A stretch of DNA of 64,000 nucleotides from Drosophila persimilis (lineage: Eukaryota; Arthropoda; Insecta; Diptera; Drosophilidae): assembly GCF_003286085.1 (NCBI RefSeq), contig NW_020825616.1, positions 1 through 64,000 on the forward strand, read 5' to 3'. A model generated the notes under the pieces. It was not told the origin of the DNA, did not search any database, and saw only the letters and a program-made list of their open reading frames with translations. The stretch's first letter is position 1; each line of letters opens with the position of its first letter. Position numbers and translations under genes: made by a program. This document shows positions 10,874-24,200 of this stretch, piece by piece.

Positions 10874-11306
10874 CAGTTGCTTTTTGACTGCCACTCGAAG
10901 CAGACGTGTTTTTCAAGCGGTCCGCTATACCGTCGTTCGAATAAAGTAAAAAGTGATTTTTCCAAGTGGAAAATACATCAAAATTGCCGCGAGATCACGC
11001 GCTGTTCGTGAGTGAAATCGGGTGTTAATTTGGTGAAAAAACAGAGCAGATATTTGCAAATTATTATTTGCAAAATAAACGCTAAACACAACCACGTGCG
11101 GAACCCTAGTTCGTAAACAAGTGCGAATAGATCGACAACAAGTCGAAATAGTTCGACAGCACGTTCGAGTTCGAAGCTTTGGTTCGAAGCTTTGGCTCGA
11201 GTTCGGAGTGTTCGGTTCGTGTCTCCGCTGAGACGTTGGTTCGAGTCTCCACTAAGTGCCGATTAGTTGAGTCACGCCAATAGAGGAAGCCACAACTCGC
11301 CGGGCC

Positions 11307-12624
11307 ATGGAAATAGAGACGGAGGCCGACGCCAGCGACACTAGCCTGGCTAGTGTAGGGGCGAGCTCGTCGTCGAGCATTCCCGCCCGCAGGCGGGGTC
11401 GGCCGAAGTCCTCAGCCGCCAAACAGGGAGCCAAGAAGATCGGGCTTGGGATTGGGCTAGCTGGAGAGCGGCCGATCCCAGCCGAGAGATCGCCGCCAAC
11501 GTCGCTCCCCTTTGAGCAGGCTCCTTGCACCTCTGCCGCTGCCGCTGCCGCTGCCACCACCGCTACCAGTACTCCTGCCGCCGCTGCCACCACCGCTCCC
11601 GCCACCGCTCCCGCCACCGCTCCCGCCACCGCTGCCACCACCGCTACCAGTACTCCTGCCGACGCTGCCGCCACCGCTCCCGCCACCGCTGCCACCACCG
11701 CTGCCACCACCGCTGCCACATGCCCGGCAACTGACATTGTCGCGGCAGGCTACTCGGCCATCATCGCAGAAATGTCTGCGATAAGGATGGCGGTGAGCGA
11801 GGCTGTCCTTAAGGGGCTGATGCCGCCCGAGGCCTCAATGGAAATCCTCGTCGCGACCAACCGGTACGACGAGTTGGTCATGGCCCTGGCTGGGGAAAAG
11901 TGCGCCTGGAGGAGAGGGCAAGGATGCCGCCTCCACCGAGACCAGCAAGGAGCTTGTGGAGAGAGTTAAGAAGACCGTGGTGCCGACTCTTGGAGTCCGC
12001 GTCCACGAGGTTCGCGAGCTGAAGAGCGGAGGAGCGATTATTCGCACCCCTTCAGTGAGCGAACTGAGGAAGGTAGTGGCCAGCAGCAAGTTCACCGAAG
12101 CAGGATTGGAGGTCAAGAAGAGGCCGGAGACCAAGCCTCAGGTCGTGGTGTATGACGTGGACACGTCCATAACACCGGAAGAGTTCATGGAGGAGCTCTT
12201 CACAAAGAACCTGGAGGAGACCATGACTGCCGCGGAGTTTTAAAAGTCGGTTCACCTGGGCAGTAAACCCTGGTCGGTCACCGACGGCGCCACGATCAAC
12301 GCGACGCTAGAGGTCGACGCAAAGGCACAGGAGGCGTTGCACGAATGCGTGTACATCAAGTGGTTTAGATGCCGCTGCCGCTCCTTGGTCAGAACATACG
12401 CCTGCCACAGATGTGCAGGCTTCGACCACAAGGTGTCGCAATGTCGCCTAAAGGAGAACGTGTGCCACCGGTGTGGACAGAACGGCCACAACGTTGCACG
12501 GTGTCCCAACCCCGTGGACTGCCGCAACTGCCGCTTCAAGGGGTACCCTGCAGCACATTCCATGCTGTCAGCGGCGTGCCCGATCTACGGAGCGGTACTG
12601 GCGAGGGTGCAAGCTAGACATTAA
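11307..12624 (+). pseudogene. R1-A2 ORF1, deletion and frameshifts
   Basis: ATG at 11,307 matches A1. The Ala/Thr/Pro tract (about 11,531-11,720) is longer and differently arranged than in A1 or A3. One base is lost near 11,899 (GAAAAGTGCGCC versus GAAAAGGTGCGCC). About 160 bases are missing at 11,943, between two copies of a GAGACC hexamer, a typical short-direct-repeat deletion. A stop follows GCGGAGTTT at 12,241. The zinc-knuckle part (12,337-12,624) is intact but out of reach. TAATG joins it to ORF2. Confidence 0.88.
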
Positions 12625-15600
12625 TGTTTAGCTTCATCCAAGCTAATTGTGGCCGTGGCCGAGCGGCTGTGATGGAACTCGGAGCCATCATGCGCAGCTC
12701 TGGCCGTCAGTTCGCACTGGTCCAGGAGCCGTACGTCGATGGAGCAGGGCGGATTACCGGCCTTCCTTCTGGAATGCGAGTTTTCCAGGACCGCCGAGGA
12801 AAAGCTGCTATCATCGTCGACGAACCGGACGCCATCTGCATGCCAATGGAGACCCTTACCACGGATTTTGGAGTATGCGTCAGAGTTACGGGAAGATTCG
12901 GCTCAATCTTCCTATGCTCCGTGTACTGCCAATTCGACATCCGACTTGGCGCCGTACCTCAGGTACTTAGATGCGGTGCTGCTGCTGGGCAGCCGCACTT
13001 CCTGTCATCTTTGGGCTCGACGCGAACGCAGTATCCCCAGCGTGGTTTAGCAAGCTCTCCGAACACAATCGGGGGCAAGCTAACTATGCACGGGGTGAGC
13101 TGCTGTCTGAGTGGATAACCGAGATGAGAGCCGGCGTGCTCAATGAAGCCAGTCGGGTGTTTACATTCGATAACCGTAGAGGCCAAAGCGATATCGATGT
13201 GACAATCGTCAACCAAGCTGCGACTATGTGGGCCACATACGATTGAGAAGTGAAGGAATGGGACACCAGCGATCACAACATGATCCATGTTGTGGTGACG
13301 ACTGACCCGAACGACACAGTTGAGCCCATTGCTCCTGTGCCGTCATGGAAGCTTTCCAATGCGCGCTGGCGATTGTTCGAGGAGGAAGTGGTAAGGGAGA
13401 TTCCCGAATTACCGGAAGACATCGCCGAATCGCCGTTGGACAACCAAGTGTCTGCACTGCGCTCTGTAGTGCACAGTGTGTGCGACAGAGTGCTGGGACG
13501 CAGCACACCGAGAGCCGCGAGAAAAGTAGTTTGGTGGACTGCCGAACTACACTCCAAACGCCGAGAGGTCAGGAGACTGAGGCGAAGGCTCCAGGACGCT
13601 CGTCGGCATGAGACCGACGCAGCAGAGGAACTTGTGCTCGCGTTGAGGATCTCCTCAGCGCAGTACAAGAAGCTCATCCTGAGATCGAAGGAAGACAACT
13701 GGCGACGCTTCGTGGGAGAGAACAGAGATGATCCATGGGGGCACGTCTACAGGATTTGCCGAGGCCGCAAAAAGAGCACGGAGATTGGATGCCTTCGAAC
13801 GGATGGTAGGCTGGTCGCAACATGGCGCGACTGTGCGGGTGTGCTCCTTCGCAACTTCTTTCCTGTTGCGGAGACGAATGCACACATTGCCATCCCGATC
13901 GAGGCTCCACCAGGCCCTCGAAGCTTTCGAGGTTGATGCATGCGTCGCCAGGTTGAAGAGCAGACGCTCTCCCGGCATGGACGGCATCACAGGTGCCATT
14001 TGCAAGGCATTGTGGCGTGCCATCCCTCAGCACATGACAGCGATGTATTCCCGCTGCCTGGAGACAGGGTATTTCCCAACGGAATGGAAGCATCCCAGGG
14101 TGGTTCCACTCCTGAAGGGACCCGATAAGGACCGGACCGATCCTACCTCATATCGGGGTATCTGTCTGTTGCCAGTGCTGGGCAAAGTGCTTGAGGGCAT
14201 CATGGTGAATCGTCTGAAGGACACCATTCCGGATGGCTGCAGATGGCAATTTGGCTTTCGCCAAGGACGTTGTGTGGAGGATGCTTGGAAACACGTCGTG
14301 AGTACTGTTTCGGCCAGCCGGTCGAAATACGTGCTCGGAGTCTTCGTGGATTTCAAGGGAGCCTTCGACAACGTTGAGTGGAATGCTGCACTACGCCGCC
14401 TCCTTGAGCTGGGATGAAGAGAAGCAAGCTTGTGGCGAAGTTTCTTCTCCGGCCGGAGTGCGAGCATCGTCAGTAGACATGGAGTAGCCACTGTTCCGGT
14501 GACAAGAGGTTGCCCGCAGGGGTCCATAAGTGGTCCATTTATATGGAACATCTTAATGGACGTGTTGCTCCAGCGCTTAGAGCCCCTTGGTGCGCTCAGC
14601 GCGTATGCTGACGACTTGCTCCTCCTCATCGAAGGGAATGCCCGATCAGAGCTCGAACAAAAAGGAGGTGAGTTAATGTCCATCGTAGGCGCTTGGGGAG
14701 TTGAAGTCGGCGTTGCCGTTTCAACTAGCAAGACGGCGATCATGCTGCTCAAAGGCATACTTAGACGGCCGCCAGTGGTACGGTTTGCTGGAGCAAGCCT
14801 GCCATATAAGCGCAAGTATCGGTACCTAGGCATCACGGTCGGCGAGCGGTTGAGTTTTCTCCCGCACATCACGGGCTTGCGTGATAAGCTGACCGGAGTC
14901 GTAGGGGTATTGTCGCGCGTACTGCGGGTCGACTGGGGACTCAGTCCCCGCGCAAAGCAGACAATATATGCCGGACTCATGGTGCCCTGTGCACTATTTG
15001 GTGCCTCGGTTTGGTCAGTCGTGACGACGACGCAAGTGGTTGCCAGGAGGCATCTGCTTGCGTGCCAAAGGATCGTCCTGATTGGATGCCTACCGGTATA
15101 CCGAACAGTGTCCACCATGGCGCTGCAAGTACTAGCTGGAGCCCCCCCGTTTGATCTGGTTGCCAGACGCCTGGCAATCAGCTTCAAACTAAAGCGTGAC
15201 TACCCGCTGGAGGAGAGCGATTGGCTGTACGGCGAAGATTTGGCAAATCTTAGCTGGAAGCAGAAGATGGCGTGACTAGACGAAGACCTGTTGTGCGAGT
15301 GGCAACGCAGATGGGATGATGGTGACTCCCCAGGACGGGTGACGCACCGCTTCATCCCGAACGCAGGCTTCGTCTACAGCGAACGAAGGTTTGGCTTCAC
15401 GCTGCGCGCTGGGTTCCTGCTGACGGGCCACGGATCGCTCAATGCATTTCTGCATGGAAGAAGCCTTAGCGACACGCCAGCATGTCTATGCGGCGCAGAA
15501 CGCGAGGATTGGCAGCACTTCCTATGTGCTTGTCCCCTCTATACAGACTTGCGAGACCTCGATGGACTTGGAGTGCAGTACACGGACGGCGACTGGACCT

Positions 15601-15743
15601 TCTCCGATGTGACGGCTTCTCAGGAGAGAATGCGGACTCTCGACAGGTTCGCCGGACTGGCGTTCTCCAGGCGACAGCAGCTGCTGAATGCGCAAGCGGC
15701 GCACGGGCTGGGTGGATTCCCTATCCAGGCCGGTCGGGGCTAA
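12624..15743 (+). pseudogene. R1-A2 ORF2, multiple nonsense and frameshift lesions
   Basis: Same domain order as A1: endonuclease, reverse transcriptase with YADD, C-terminal Cys/His motif. Visible lesions against A1/A3: an extra base in the VF-RTAE/VFQDRR region near 12,785; one-base insertions near 12,940 and 13,003; TGG to TGA at 13,244; a one-base insertion near 13,913; TGC to TGA at 14,415; CGA to TGA at 15,273. The RT region around 14,430-15,270 retains a long open frame (RGCPQGSISGP, SAYADDLL, YLGITVGERL). No functional product is expected. Confidence 0.9.
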
Positions 15744-16208
15744 AGAGGAGGATCGAGCTGAGTCCTTAAGATCGGTACCACGGGTTGTGCAGTTCCAAGG
15801 CTGCACATTGAGGTCGGCCCCCTAGTGGGAGTATCGTGGTGGCTGTGGTTGATACCCAAACGTTACGCGGGGAGAGCCGCTAGGCTCCTCGTGGAGTTGC
15901 GCTCTCAACCGGGTGCCGAGACCCATAGATCGGAAGACGTGTTAGATACACCTCGCCCCTCACCAAGGGGGATTGTATGCCCGACCAGGATACTTTCAAT
16001 TGGTACCAGAAGAGTCGCTATGTACATAGCTATAGCTTCTTTTTCCTCTTCTCTTCCTGCGTATGTAGCGGTGGTGCGTGATGGCGTGATATATGTAAAT
16101 ATATCGCACTAATCGAGGCTAAGCTGCAAATAAACATTAGACGCCGTGGTTGAAATCCCTCCCTGAGGAACCGCCACGTAAAATAAAGCTGAGAGATCAG
16201 ATTCATTC

Positions 16209-16221
16209 TGTCCCTATCTAC
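16209..16221 (+). repeat. R1 target-site sequence between A2 and B1
   Basis: TGTCCCTATCTAC at the junction of an A element and a B element, followed by CCT before the B 5' sequence TAGTCGC. The extra CC may be untemplated bases added during 5' end joining. Confidence 0.85.
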
Positions 16222-16434
16222 CCTTAGTCGCTTTCTAACTGTCGTTAAGAGCAGACGTGTTTTTCTGCTTGCCGAAGCCAAGGTTTTCGATTTCGTTTTC
16301 TGCTTTGTGCGGTGTTTCTTTCGTTGACCGAAACCGGTTTTTAGGGCGCTAGCGTGTGCCTGTGTTTGCGTGTGTGTGTAAAAATTTCCATTTATAGCTG
16401 CTTATCGCGATAAAGATCTTTGGTGGTGGCTGCT

Positions 16435-17718
16435 ATGAATAAGAAAAAGAAAAATTCGGCGGCCGTTGAGAAGCTTTCTTCCGATGAAGAACTGGCTGCT
16501 TCTGAGCCGCTGAAATTGAAGAGGAAGGGGAAGCTGGTTGGGCGGTTGAATAGGGCCACCTCGGAGACCAATATCGCCATGCTGTCTCCGGAGAACGGTA
16601 GTGGTGGTTCCCAGGATACCCGTGGGGACCACGGCAAGTGTGCTAAGGAAGTGAATGTGGGTGTGGCTCCCACTGTGGAGGCGGCAGATATGCCGCAGTT
16701 TGCGGTGCCTGCATTGCCAAAGACGCAGGTGAGTAACACTATAGAGCGAATGCAGGCTATAAACCAGCAGGTGTTGAGTGTGGCGTTGGACGGTGGTGCG
16801 ACAACGGAGGTTATGTGCAGTTTGGTGGGCTGCAGTAGCCAATATGAGGCGCTGATTTTTTCGCTTGTTGCCGAAAATGAGCGTCTGCGCGGCCGTTTGG
16901 AGGCCATCGGTCCGAAGAATGTTGGCGATCTGGCGCCGGTTCCGCCGGCAGCAGCGGTGGATTTTTCAACCCCTGTGGAGCCGCGACCGGTTGACACCTG
17001 GTCCTTGGTGGTGCGGAGCAAAAATGCCGGAGTGCACGCACGGGACGTGGTAGAGAAAGTTGTGAAAGAGGTGGGGCCATCCTTGGGGGTGCGCGTACAT
17101 GAGGTTAAGCCTCGCCGTGATGGTAGTGTGATTATTCGCACTCCATCTGTTGCCGAGCGGAAGAAAATTGCGGAAAATGAAAAGTTTGACGAGGTAGGAC
17201 TGACTGTGTAGGTCAATGAATAGATGGGGCCCAGAGTGGTCGTACATGGTGTGCACAGGCAAATAACACCTGAAGAGTTCATGGGTGACCTATTTGAGCT
17301 GAACCTGAAGGATAAGATGACTGCTGAGGCTTTTAGTGGTATTCAAATGATCACGAAGCCCTGGGAGGCTTCTGAGGGTGCGATCAATGTGGTCCTTGAG
17401 GGTGCTGGCACCGCCATGCAATCTCTCCTGGATGCAGGGCGTTGCTATATCAAGTGGTTTTCTTTTCGTGTTAGGGACTCTGACCCGATTGTTGGTTGCT
17501 TCCGATGCCTGGGGACCGACCACCGAGTCTCCCAGTGCAGAGTCAAGCACGACATTTGTCGTCGTTGTGGCCAAGCGGGGCACCATGCGGCTAAGTGCAG
17601 CAATGCGCTTAACTGCCGCAACTGTGCCTTTAAGGGTAGACCTTCGGGGCATCTTATGATGTCCTTGGCTTGTCCCGTGTACAGTGCAATGGTGGCTCGG
17701 GCGAATGCTAGACACTGA
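16435..17718 (+). pseudogene. R1-B1 ORF1, two nonsense codons
   Basis: ATG at 16,435 opens MNKKKKNSAAVEKLSS, a lysine-rich start unlike family A. The conserved middle domain (DTWSLVVRSKN, GVRVHEVK, VIIRTPSV) aligns with the A family (DTWSALIKSKN, GVRVHEVR, AIIRTPSV). Three CCHC knuckles lie near residues 355-420 (CFRC..., CRRCGQAGH..., CRNCAFKG...). Stops at 17,209 (AAG to TAG) and 17,221 (TAT to TAG, judged from copies B4/B5) cut the protein before the knuckles. Residue 72 is Glu here but a stop in every later B unit. The ORF1 stop overlaps the ORF2 start as TGATG. Confidence 0.9.
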
Positions 17719-20700
17719 TGGCTTGCAAGTTTCTACAGATGAATTGTCAAGGGTCGTTTGCAGTTATGTGTGAGGTGGGGAATATGATGCTTGAGAGGGG
17801 TTGCGGTGTTGCACTGCTGCAGGAACCGTATGCCGCCAATGGTCGTGTGCGTGGATTGCCCGCAGATATGCGGGTTTTCTCTGACAGTGGGACCAATGCT
17901 GCAATAGTTGTGAATGACCCTAGCGTGGAGTGCACACTTGTAAACTCTACTGACTGGGGCGTGTGTGTGAATATTAGTGGTAGTTTAGGTAGGGTCTTTG
18001 TTAGTAGTGTATATTGCAAGTTTGGGGAACCCCTTGAGCCTTACATGGTGTACATGGAAGAGGTGCTGCTGCTGGCGGGTGGCGTGCCAGCCATCCTGGG
18101 TCTTGATGCGAATGCATCATCCCCTATGTGGTTCAGTAAAATATCTGGGCATGCGTCTGGGTATTTGAGCTACAGTCGGGGTGAAATTCTAGCCGAGTGG
18201 GCCGTATCTCAGGATGTGCGGGTCATTAATGAACCCAGCGAGTGGTATTCTTTTGACGGTCCGATGGGGAAAAGTGACATTGATGTTACTTTTGTGAATG
18301 AGGCAGCAATGAGAGTGAATGATTTCAGCTGGAGTGTTTTGGGTGGGCACGGTGTGAGTGATCATAATCCTATTGAGTTTGTGGCTCATGCCACGCCCAC
18401 TGTGCGTGAAACGGTTGTGGGTAATCGTTGGCGCACCAGTGGTGCGAGCTGGAGCCCTCACGGCTTTTGGGTGAAAGAGGCGGCAGCTCAGGTTCCTCTT
18501 AGCACCTTCTGTGCTATGGGGACTGATGAGCAGGTTGAATGTGTGGAGAATTGGCTGACTCGTGCGAATGATTGCATGTTTGAGAGACACCGAGAGGTGA
18601 ATCGCAGGCGTGTAAAGTGGTGGACGTGGGAATAAAGTGTGAAGCGGCGGATGGTTAGGTCGCTGAGGAAGCGATTCCAAAGATCCTCCAATGCTGAAAA
18701 CGCTTCCCAGCTCAGGGGTGAGCTTGGTCGATGTATGAATGAGTGCAAGGAAATGCTTGTAAAAGTGAAAGAGGCTGAGTGGCGTTCTTTTTGGAGCGCA
18801 ATAAGGACGATCCCTGGGGTCGTGCTTATAAAATAGTTCGAGGTAGTGCTAGGGAACCTACGAGTGTGTGTGCTCTTCAGGTCAGAGGCACTTTGCTGAC
18901 GACTTGGGTGGATTGTGTGAATGAATTGATGAGCGAATTCTTTCCAAGGGCGGAGCGGGAGGTTTTGCCGCCAAGTGTGGCTGGTCCTTCTGAGCCGCTC
19001 CTTGTGGGTGAGTTAGAGGTGGCTTTTTCGATGTTAAAGTCGAGAAAGTCGCCTGGGATGGATGGTTTTACGGGTGAAATGTGTAAGAGTGTGTGGAAGT
19101 CTATTCCGGACTACATGTACGAGCTGTTTTCAGGATGTGTGAGCGATGGCTACTTCCCTTGGAAATGGAAATGTGCGAGAGTGCTTGTGCTCTTAAAGTC
19201 GCCTGATAGGATAAGGAGCAATCCTCGATCTTTTCGGGGCATTAGTCTTCTCCCAGTGCTTGGCAAAGTTCTGGAGAGGGTTCTGGTAGAAAGGCTGCAG
19301 GAGAGAGTGAGCGACCAGATGTCTGATAGACGCTTGGAGGTATGTTCGCCACTCCGTGGAGTCCAGTACTGCTAAGTATGTCCTAGGTGTTTTTGTAGAC
19401 TTTAAGGGGGCGTTCGACTACCTGAGTTGGGACAGTGTGGTTCGTAGATTGGATGAATGTGGCAGTCGGGACTTAGCTCTTTGGAAGAGCTATTTTTCCG
19501 GTAGACGTGCGACTGTTGTAGGATTGAATGAATGTGTGAGTGTAGACGTCGTTCGTGGTTGCCCGCAGGGATCCATTTGTGGGCCATTCATTTGGAACCT
19601 TATGATGGATACCTTGTTAGGTCAGCTTGAGCGTACGTATATGTGTTGTGCATATGCAGATGACCTGCTCATCATGATTGAGGGGCGGTCGCGCGATGAG
19701 ATTGAGGCAAGTGCTGGAGTGGGCTTGCGCACTGTTCGCGAATGGGGCGATAGTGTTGGCGTTGATTTGGCAATGGACAAGACGGTGTCAATGCTGCTGA
19801 AAGGCAGGTTGGCGAACAGTCGACATCCTGTTGTCAGACTAGATGGCGTCAGTCTGAAGTATGTCACGGAGGTGAAATACCTTGGCATAACTTTTGGAGA
19901 AAGGATGTGTTTTACTCCTCATTTCACAGGTCTCAGAGGGCGGCTGCTCGTCGTGGTGGGACAGGTTCGACGAATTTTGCGGAATGAATGGGGCCTTAGC
20001 AGGAAGGCTGTACGGACCATATACGGGGGTCTGTTTGTTGCTTGCGCAGCATATGGATCTTCGGTGTGGTGTGGTGCGGCTATGAGTGTTGCGGGCAGAA
20101 AGAAAGTGCTGGCCTGCCAGAGAGTGATTTTGCTTGGATGTTTGCCGGTGTGCCGCACTGTCTCTACGGAGGCAATGCAGGTACTCCTTGGTGCTGTCCC
20201 TCTTGACTTGGAGATACGGCGTCGTGCTGTACGATACAAGATTAAGAGGCGTCTGCCTTTGTGTCAGAATGAATGGTTAGCTGATAGGGACGTGGAGAGC
20301 TTAGGAATTAGTGAGTGCAAGAGTTTGTTGGACGAATGCGTAATGTCTGACTGGCAAGTTAGATGGGATAGCAGTGAGAATGGTCGGGTTACTTACCAGT
20401 ACATTCGTGATGTCACGTTTGTCTGCTGTCGACCGGAGTTTGGTTTAAACCTTAGTTCTGGGTTCCTCTTGACTGGTCACGGCTCTCTCAATGCATTCCT
20501 GCATTCGAGGGGCCTGAGTGACAGTCCGGAATGCCATTGTGGCTCGAGCGAGGAGACATGGAAACATGTTCTCTGTGAGTGCCCGTTGTATGGTGACCTT
20601 CGGGATCTGGATGCCTTGGGTGTTGTTGAAGTTAGGGGTGAGTTTGACGTTAGTCAAACGCTCTCCACGGTAGATAGGGTTAGAAGTTTTAACGAGTATG

Positions 20701-20741
20701 CAAGAGCTGTTTTTTCCAGACGACGCTTGGCGGTTTTCTGA
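17718..20741 (+). pseudogene. R1-B1 ORF2, complete 3' end but broken frame
   Basis: Expected about 1007 residues. Endonuclease motifs include QMNCQGS, LLQEPYAA, GLDANASSP, KSDIDVT and VSDHNPIE. RT motifs include KSPGMDGFTG, VFVDFKGAFD, RGCPQGSICGP and CAYADDLLIM. The C-terminal motif is CHCGSSEETWKHVLCECP. Lesions: TTA to TAA at 18,633, a one-base loss near 18,789, and loss of about 35 bases near 19,331 that removes the FGFRQGRCVEDA motif. The C-terminal part (19,356-20,741) is one open frame and supplies what the truncated B units lack. Confidence 0.91.
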
Positions 20742-21243
20742 GGAAATAGTATGTGTAATTGATTGTCATTTGTTTGTTTTTTCTTGTGTTTTTATTTGTG
20801 TTTAGACCCATCGCTTTTGCGATGACTGTCACAACCCGTGACTGTTTTGGAGTCAAAATTGGTAGTGTCCTTCGTGGCACGAAGCCTGACCAGAGGCTTT
20901 ATTCTGGTACCACGGGAGCCAGTGCCCGCGGAACTCGTTTCCGTCCTGGCTATTGGTTGCGGCCCCTTGGGGAGCTTCGTGGTGGTTGTGGTTAACACTC
21001 AAGCGAGTAGAGCTTGGGCTCGACGTGGAGTTGCGTTATACAACCTGGTGCTGTGACCCACAGATCAGCAGAGGTTTAGATAGCCTCGCTCCACACCAGG
21101 GAGGAAGACATGGCCAAAACAGATTGTCTTCAACTGGTACCGGATGAACCGGGGCGCTGATTGACGCTTAAATTAATCCTGTGCTTGGCACCGTGAGATA
21201 AAGCCAATACGGCAGGTGTTCACGTAAAACACATTGACTTTAA
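20742..21243 (+). other. R1-B1 3' UTR
   Basis: The only family B 3' UTR in the window. It shares GGTACCACGGG, GTGGTGG-TGTGGTT, GTGGAGTTGCG and CCCA-AGATC blocks with family A tails. It ends in TTTAA next to TGTCCC. Confidence 0.7.
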
Positions 21244-21256
21244 TGTCCCTATCTAC
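21244..21256 (+). repeat. R1 target-site sequence between B1 and A3
   Basis: TGTCCCTATCTAC, followed by C and the A-family start CAGTTGC. The fourteenth TSD base is C instead of T. Confidence 0.86.
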
Positions 21257-21257
21257 C

Positions 21258-24200
21258 CAGTTGCTTTTTGACTGCCACTCGAAGCAGACGTGTTTTTCAA
21301 GCGGTCCGCTATACCGTCGTTCGAGTGAGGTAAAAAGTGATTTTTCCAAGTGGAAAATATATCAAAATTGCCGCGAGATCACGCGCTGTTCGCGAGTGAA
21401 ATCGGGTGTTAATTTGGTGAAAAAACAGAGCAGATATTTGCAAATTAATATTTGCAAAATAAACGCTAAAAACAGCCACGTGCGGAACCATAGTTTGACA
21501 ACAAGTTCGAATAGTTCGACAACAAGTCGGAATAGTTCGACAGCACGTTCGAGTTCGAAGCTTTTGTTGGAAGCTTCGGCTCGAGTTCGGAGCGTTCGGT
21601 TCATGTCTCCGCTTTGGTTCGAGTCTCCACTAAGTGCCGATTAGTGTTGAGTCACGCCAATAGAGGGAGCCACAACTCGCCGGGCTATGGAAATAGAGAC
21701 GGAGGCCGACGCCAGCGACACTAGCCTGGCTAGTGTAGGGGCGAGCTCGTCGTCGAGCGTTCCCGCCCGCAGGCGGGGTCGGCCGAAGTCCTCAGCCGCC
21801 AAACAGGGAGCCAAGAAGATCGGGCTTGGGATTGGGCTAGCTGGAGAGCGGCCGATCCCAGCCGAGAGATCGCCGCCTACGTCGCTCCACTTTAAGCAGG
21901 CTCCATGCACCTCTGCCGCTGCCGCTGCCACCACCGCTGCCAGTACTTCTGCCGCCGCTGCCGCCACCGCTGCCGCCACCGCTGCCGCCACCGCTGCCGC
22001 CACCGCTGCCGCCACCGCTGCCGCCACCGCTGCCACCACCGCTGCCACATGCCCGGCAACTGGCATTGTCGCGGCAGGCTACTCGGCCATCATCGCGGAA
22101 ATGTCTGCGATAAGGATGGCGGTGAGCGAGGCTGTCCTTAAGGGGCTGATGCCGCCAGAGGCCTCAATGGAAATCCTCGTCGCGACCAACCGGTACGACG
22201 AGTTGGTCATGGCCCTGGCTGGTGAAAAGGTGCACCTGGAGGAGAGGGCAAGGATGCCGCCTCCACCGAGACCCGCTGCTGCTGCCCACACGGGCACCAC
22301 TGCCGTCACAACCGCTGCGTATGCGACAGCCTTCCCAGGCCTGCCCGCACCGAGCGCCGTCGCTGCACCGATCCCAAAGCCTAGGGATACCTGGTCTGCT
22401 CTAATAAAGAGCAAAAACCCGGAGGAGACCAGCAAGGAGCTTGTGGAGCGAGTAAAGAAGACCGTGGTGCCGACTCTTGGAGTCCGCGTCCACGAGGTTC
22501 GCGAGCTGAAGAGCGGAGGAGCGATTATTCGCACCCCTTCAGTGAGCGAAGTGAGGAAGGTTGTGGCCAGCAGCAAGTTCACCGAAGCAGGATTGGAGGT
22601 CAAGAAGAGGCCGGAGACCAAGCCTCAGGTCGTGGTGTATGACGTGGACACGTCCATAACACCTGAAGAGTTCATGGAGGAGCTCTTCACAAAGAACCTG
22701 GAGGAGACCATGACTGCCGCGGAGTTTAAAAAGTCGGTTCACCTGGGCAGTAAACCCTGGTCGGTCACCGACGGCGCCACGATCAACGTGACGCTAGAGG
22801 TCGACGCAAAGGCACAGGAGGCGTTGCACGAATGCGTGTACATCAAGTGGTTTAGATGCCGCTGCCGCTCCTTGGTCAGAACATACGCCTGCCACAGATG
22901 TGCAGGCTTCGACCACAAGGTGTCGCAATGTCGCCTAAAGGAGAACGTGTGCCACTGGTGTGGACAGAACGGCCACAACGTTGCACGGTGTCCCAACCCC
23001 GTGGACTGCCGCAACTGCCGCTTCAAGGGGTACCCTGCAGCACATTCCATGCTGTCAGCGGCGTGCCCGATCTACGGAGCGGTACCGGACGCCATCTGCA
23101 TGCCAATGGAGACCCTTACCACGGATTTTGGAGTATGTGTCAGAGTTGCGGGAAGATTCGGCTCAATCTTCCTATGCTCCGTGTACTGCCAATTCGACAC
23201 CGACTTGGCGCCGTACCTCAGGTACTTAGATGCGGTGCTGCTGCTGGGCAGCCGCACTCCTGTCATCTTTGGGCTCGACGCGAACGCAGTATCCCCAGCG
23301 TGGTTTAGCAAGCTCTCCGGACACAATCGGGGGCAAGCTAACTATGCAAGGGGTGAGCTGCTGTCTGAGTGGATAACCGAGATGAGAGCCGGCGTGCTCA
23401 ATGAAGCCAGTCGGGTGTTTACATTCGATAACCGTAGAGGCCAAAGCGATATCGATGTGACAATCGTCAACCAAGCTGCGACTATGTGGGCCACATACGA
23501 TTGGGAAGTGAAGGAATGGGACACCAGCGATCACAACATGATCCATGTTGTGGTGACGACTGACCCGAACGACACAGTTGATCCCATTGCTCCTGTGCCG
23601 TCATGGAAGCTTTCCAATGCGCGCTGGCGATTGTTCGAGGAGGAAGTGGTAAGGGAGATTCCCGAATTACCGGAAGACATCGCCGAATCGCCGTTGGACA
23701 ACCAAGTGTCTGCACTGCGCTCTGTAGTGCACAGTGTGTGCCACAGAGTGCTGGGACGCAGCACACCGAGAGCCGCGAGAAAAGTAGTTTGGTGGACTGC
23801 CGAACTACACTCCAAACGCCGAGAGGTCAGGAGACTGAGGCGAAGGCTCCAGGACGCTCGTCGGCATGAGACCGACGCAGCAGAGGAACTTGTGCTCGCG
23901 TTGAGGATCTCCTCAGCGCAGTACAAGAAGCTCATCCTGAGATCGAAGGAAGACAACTGGCGACGCTTCGTGGGAGAGAACAGAGATGATCCATGGGGGC
24001 ACGTCTACAGGATTTGCCGAGGCCGCAAAAAGAGCACGGAGATTGGATGCCTTCGAACGGATGGTAGGCTGGTCGCAACATGGCGCGACTGTGCGGGTGT
24101 GCTCCTTCGCAACTTCTTTCCTGTTGCGGAGACGAATGCACACATTGCCATCCCGATCGAGGCTCCACCGGCCCTCGAAGCTTTCGAGGTTGATGCATGC

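Larger units (their letters stand above)
10874..16208 (+). mobile_element. R1: R1 family A copy 2 (R1-A2), full length but decayed
   Basis: A 5335-base copy in tandem with A1, with the same 5' start (CAGTTGCTTTTTGACTG) and the same 3' end (AGATTCATTC). 5' UTR 10,874-11,306; 3' UTR 15,744-16,208. It carries an internal ORF1 deletion and many ORF2 lesions, far more than A1, so it cannot be autonomous. One ORF2 nonsense codon (14,415) is shared with the fragment A4 at 34,851. Confidence 0.92.
16222..21243 (+). mobile_element. R1: R1 family B copy 1 (R1-B1), full length
   Basis: A 5022-base element of a second R1 family inside the same 28S site. 5' UTR 16,222-16,434, ORF1, ORF2, 3' UTR 20,742-21,243. 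It differs from family A throughout in protein and DNA, but its first ~40 bases keep the GCTTT...ACTG...AGCAGACGTGTTTTTC pattern. Its 3' end ...CATTGACTTTAA meets the next TSD. It is the only B copy in the window with a 3' end, and so the reference for the truncated B units after 36,580. Confidence 0.92.

Noticed and set aside
14027-15187. Long minus-strand open frame opposite R1-A ORF2 (also 24,284-25,537)
   Set aside because: Antisense of the reverse transcriptase region; lacks any recognisable domain and follows from codon composition of the sense gene.
16222-21243. Family B as R2 or another LINE clade
   Set aside because: It has two ORFs with zinc knuckles in ORF1, an AP-like endonuclease and the R1 target site; R2 has one ORF, a different endonuclease and a site 74 bp upstream.
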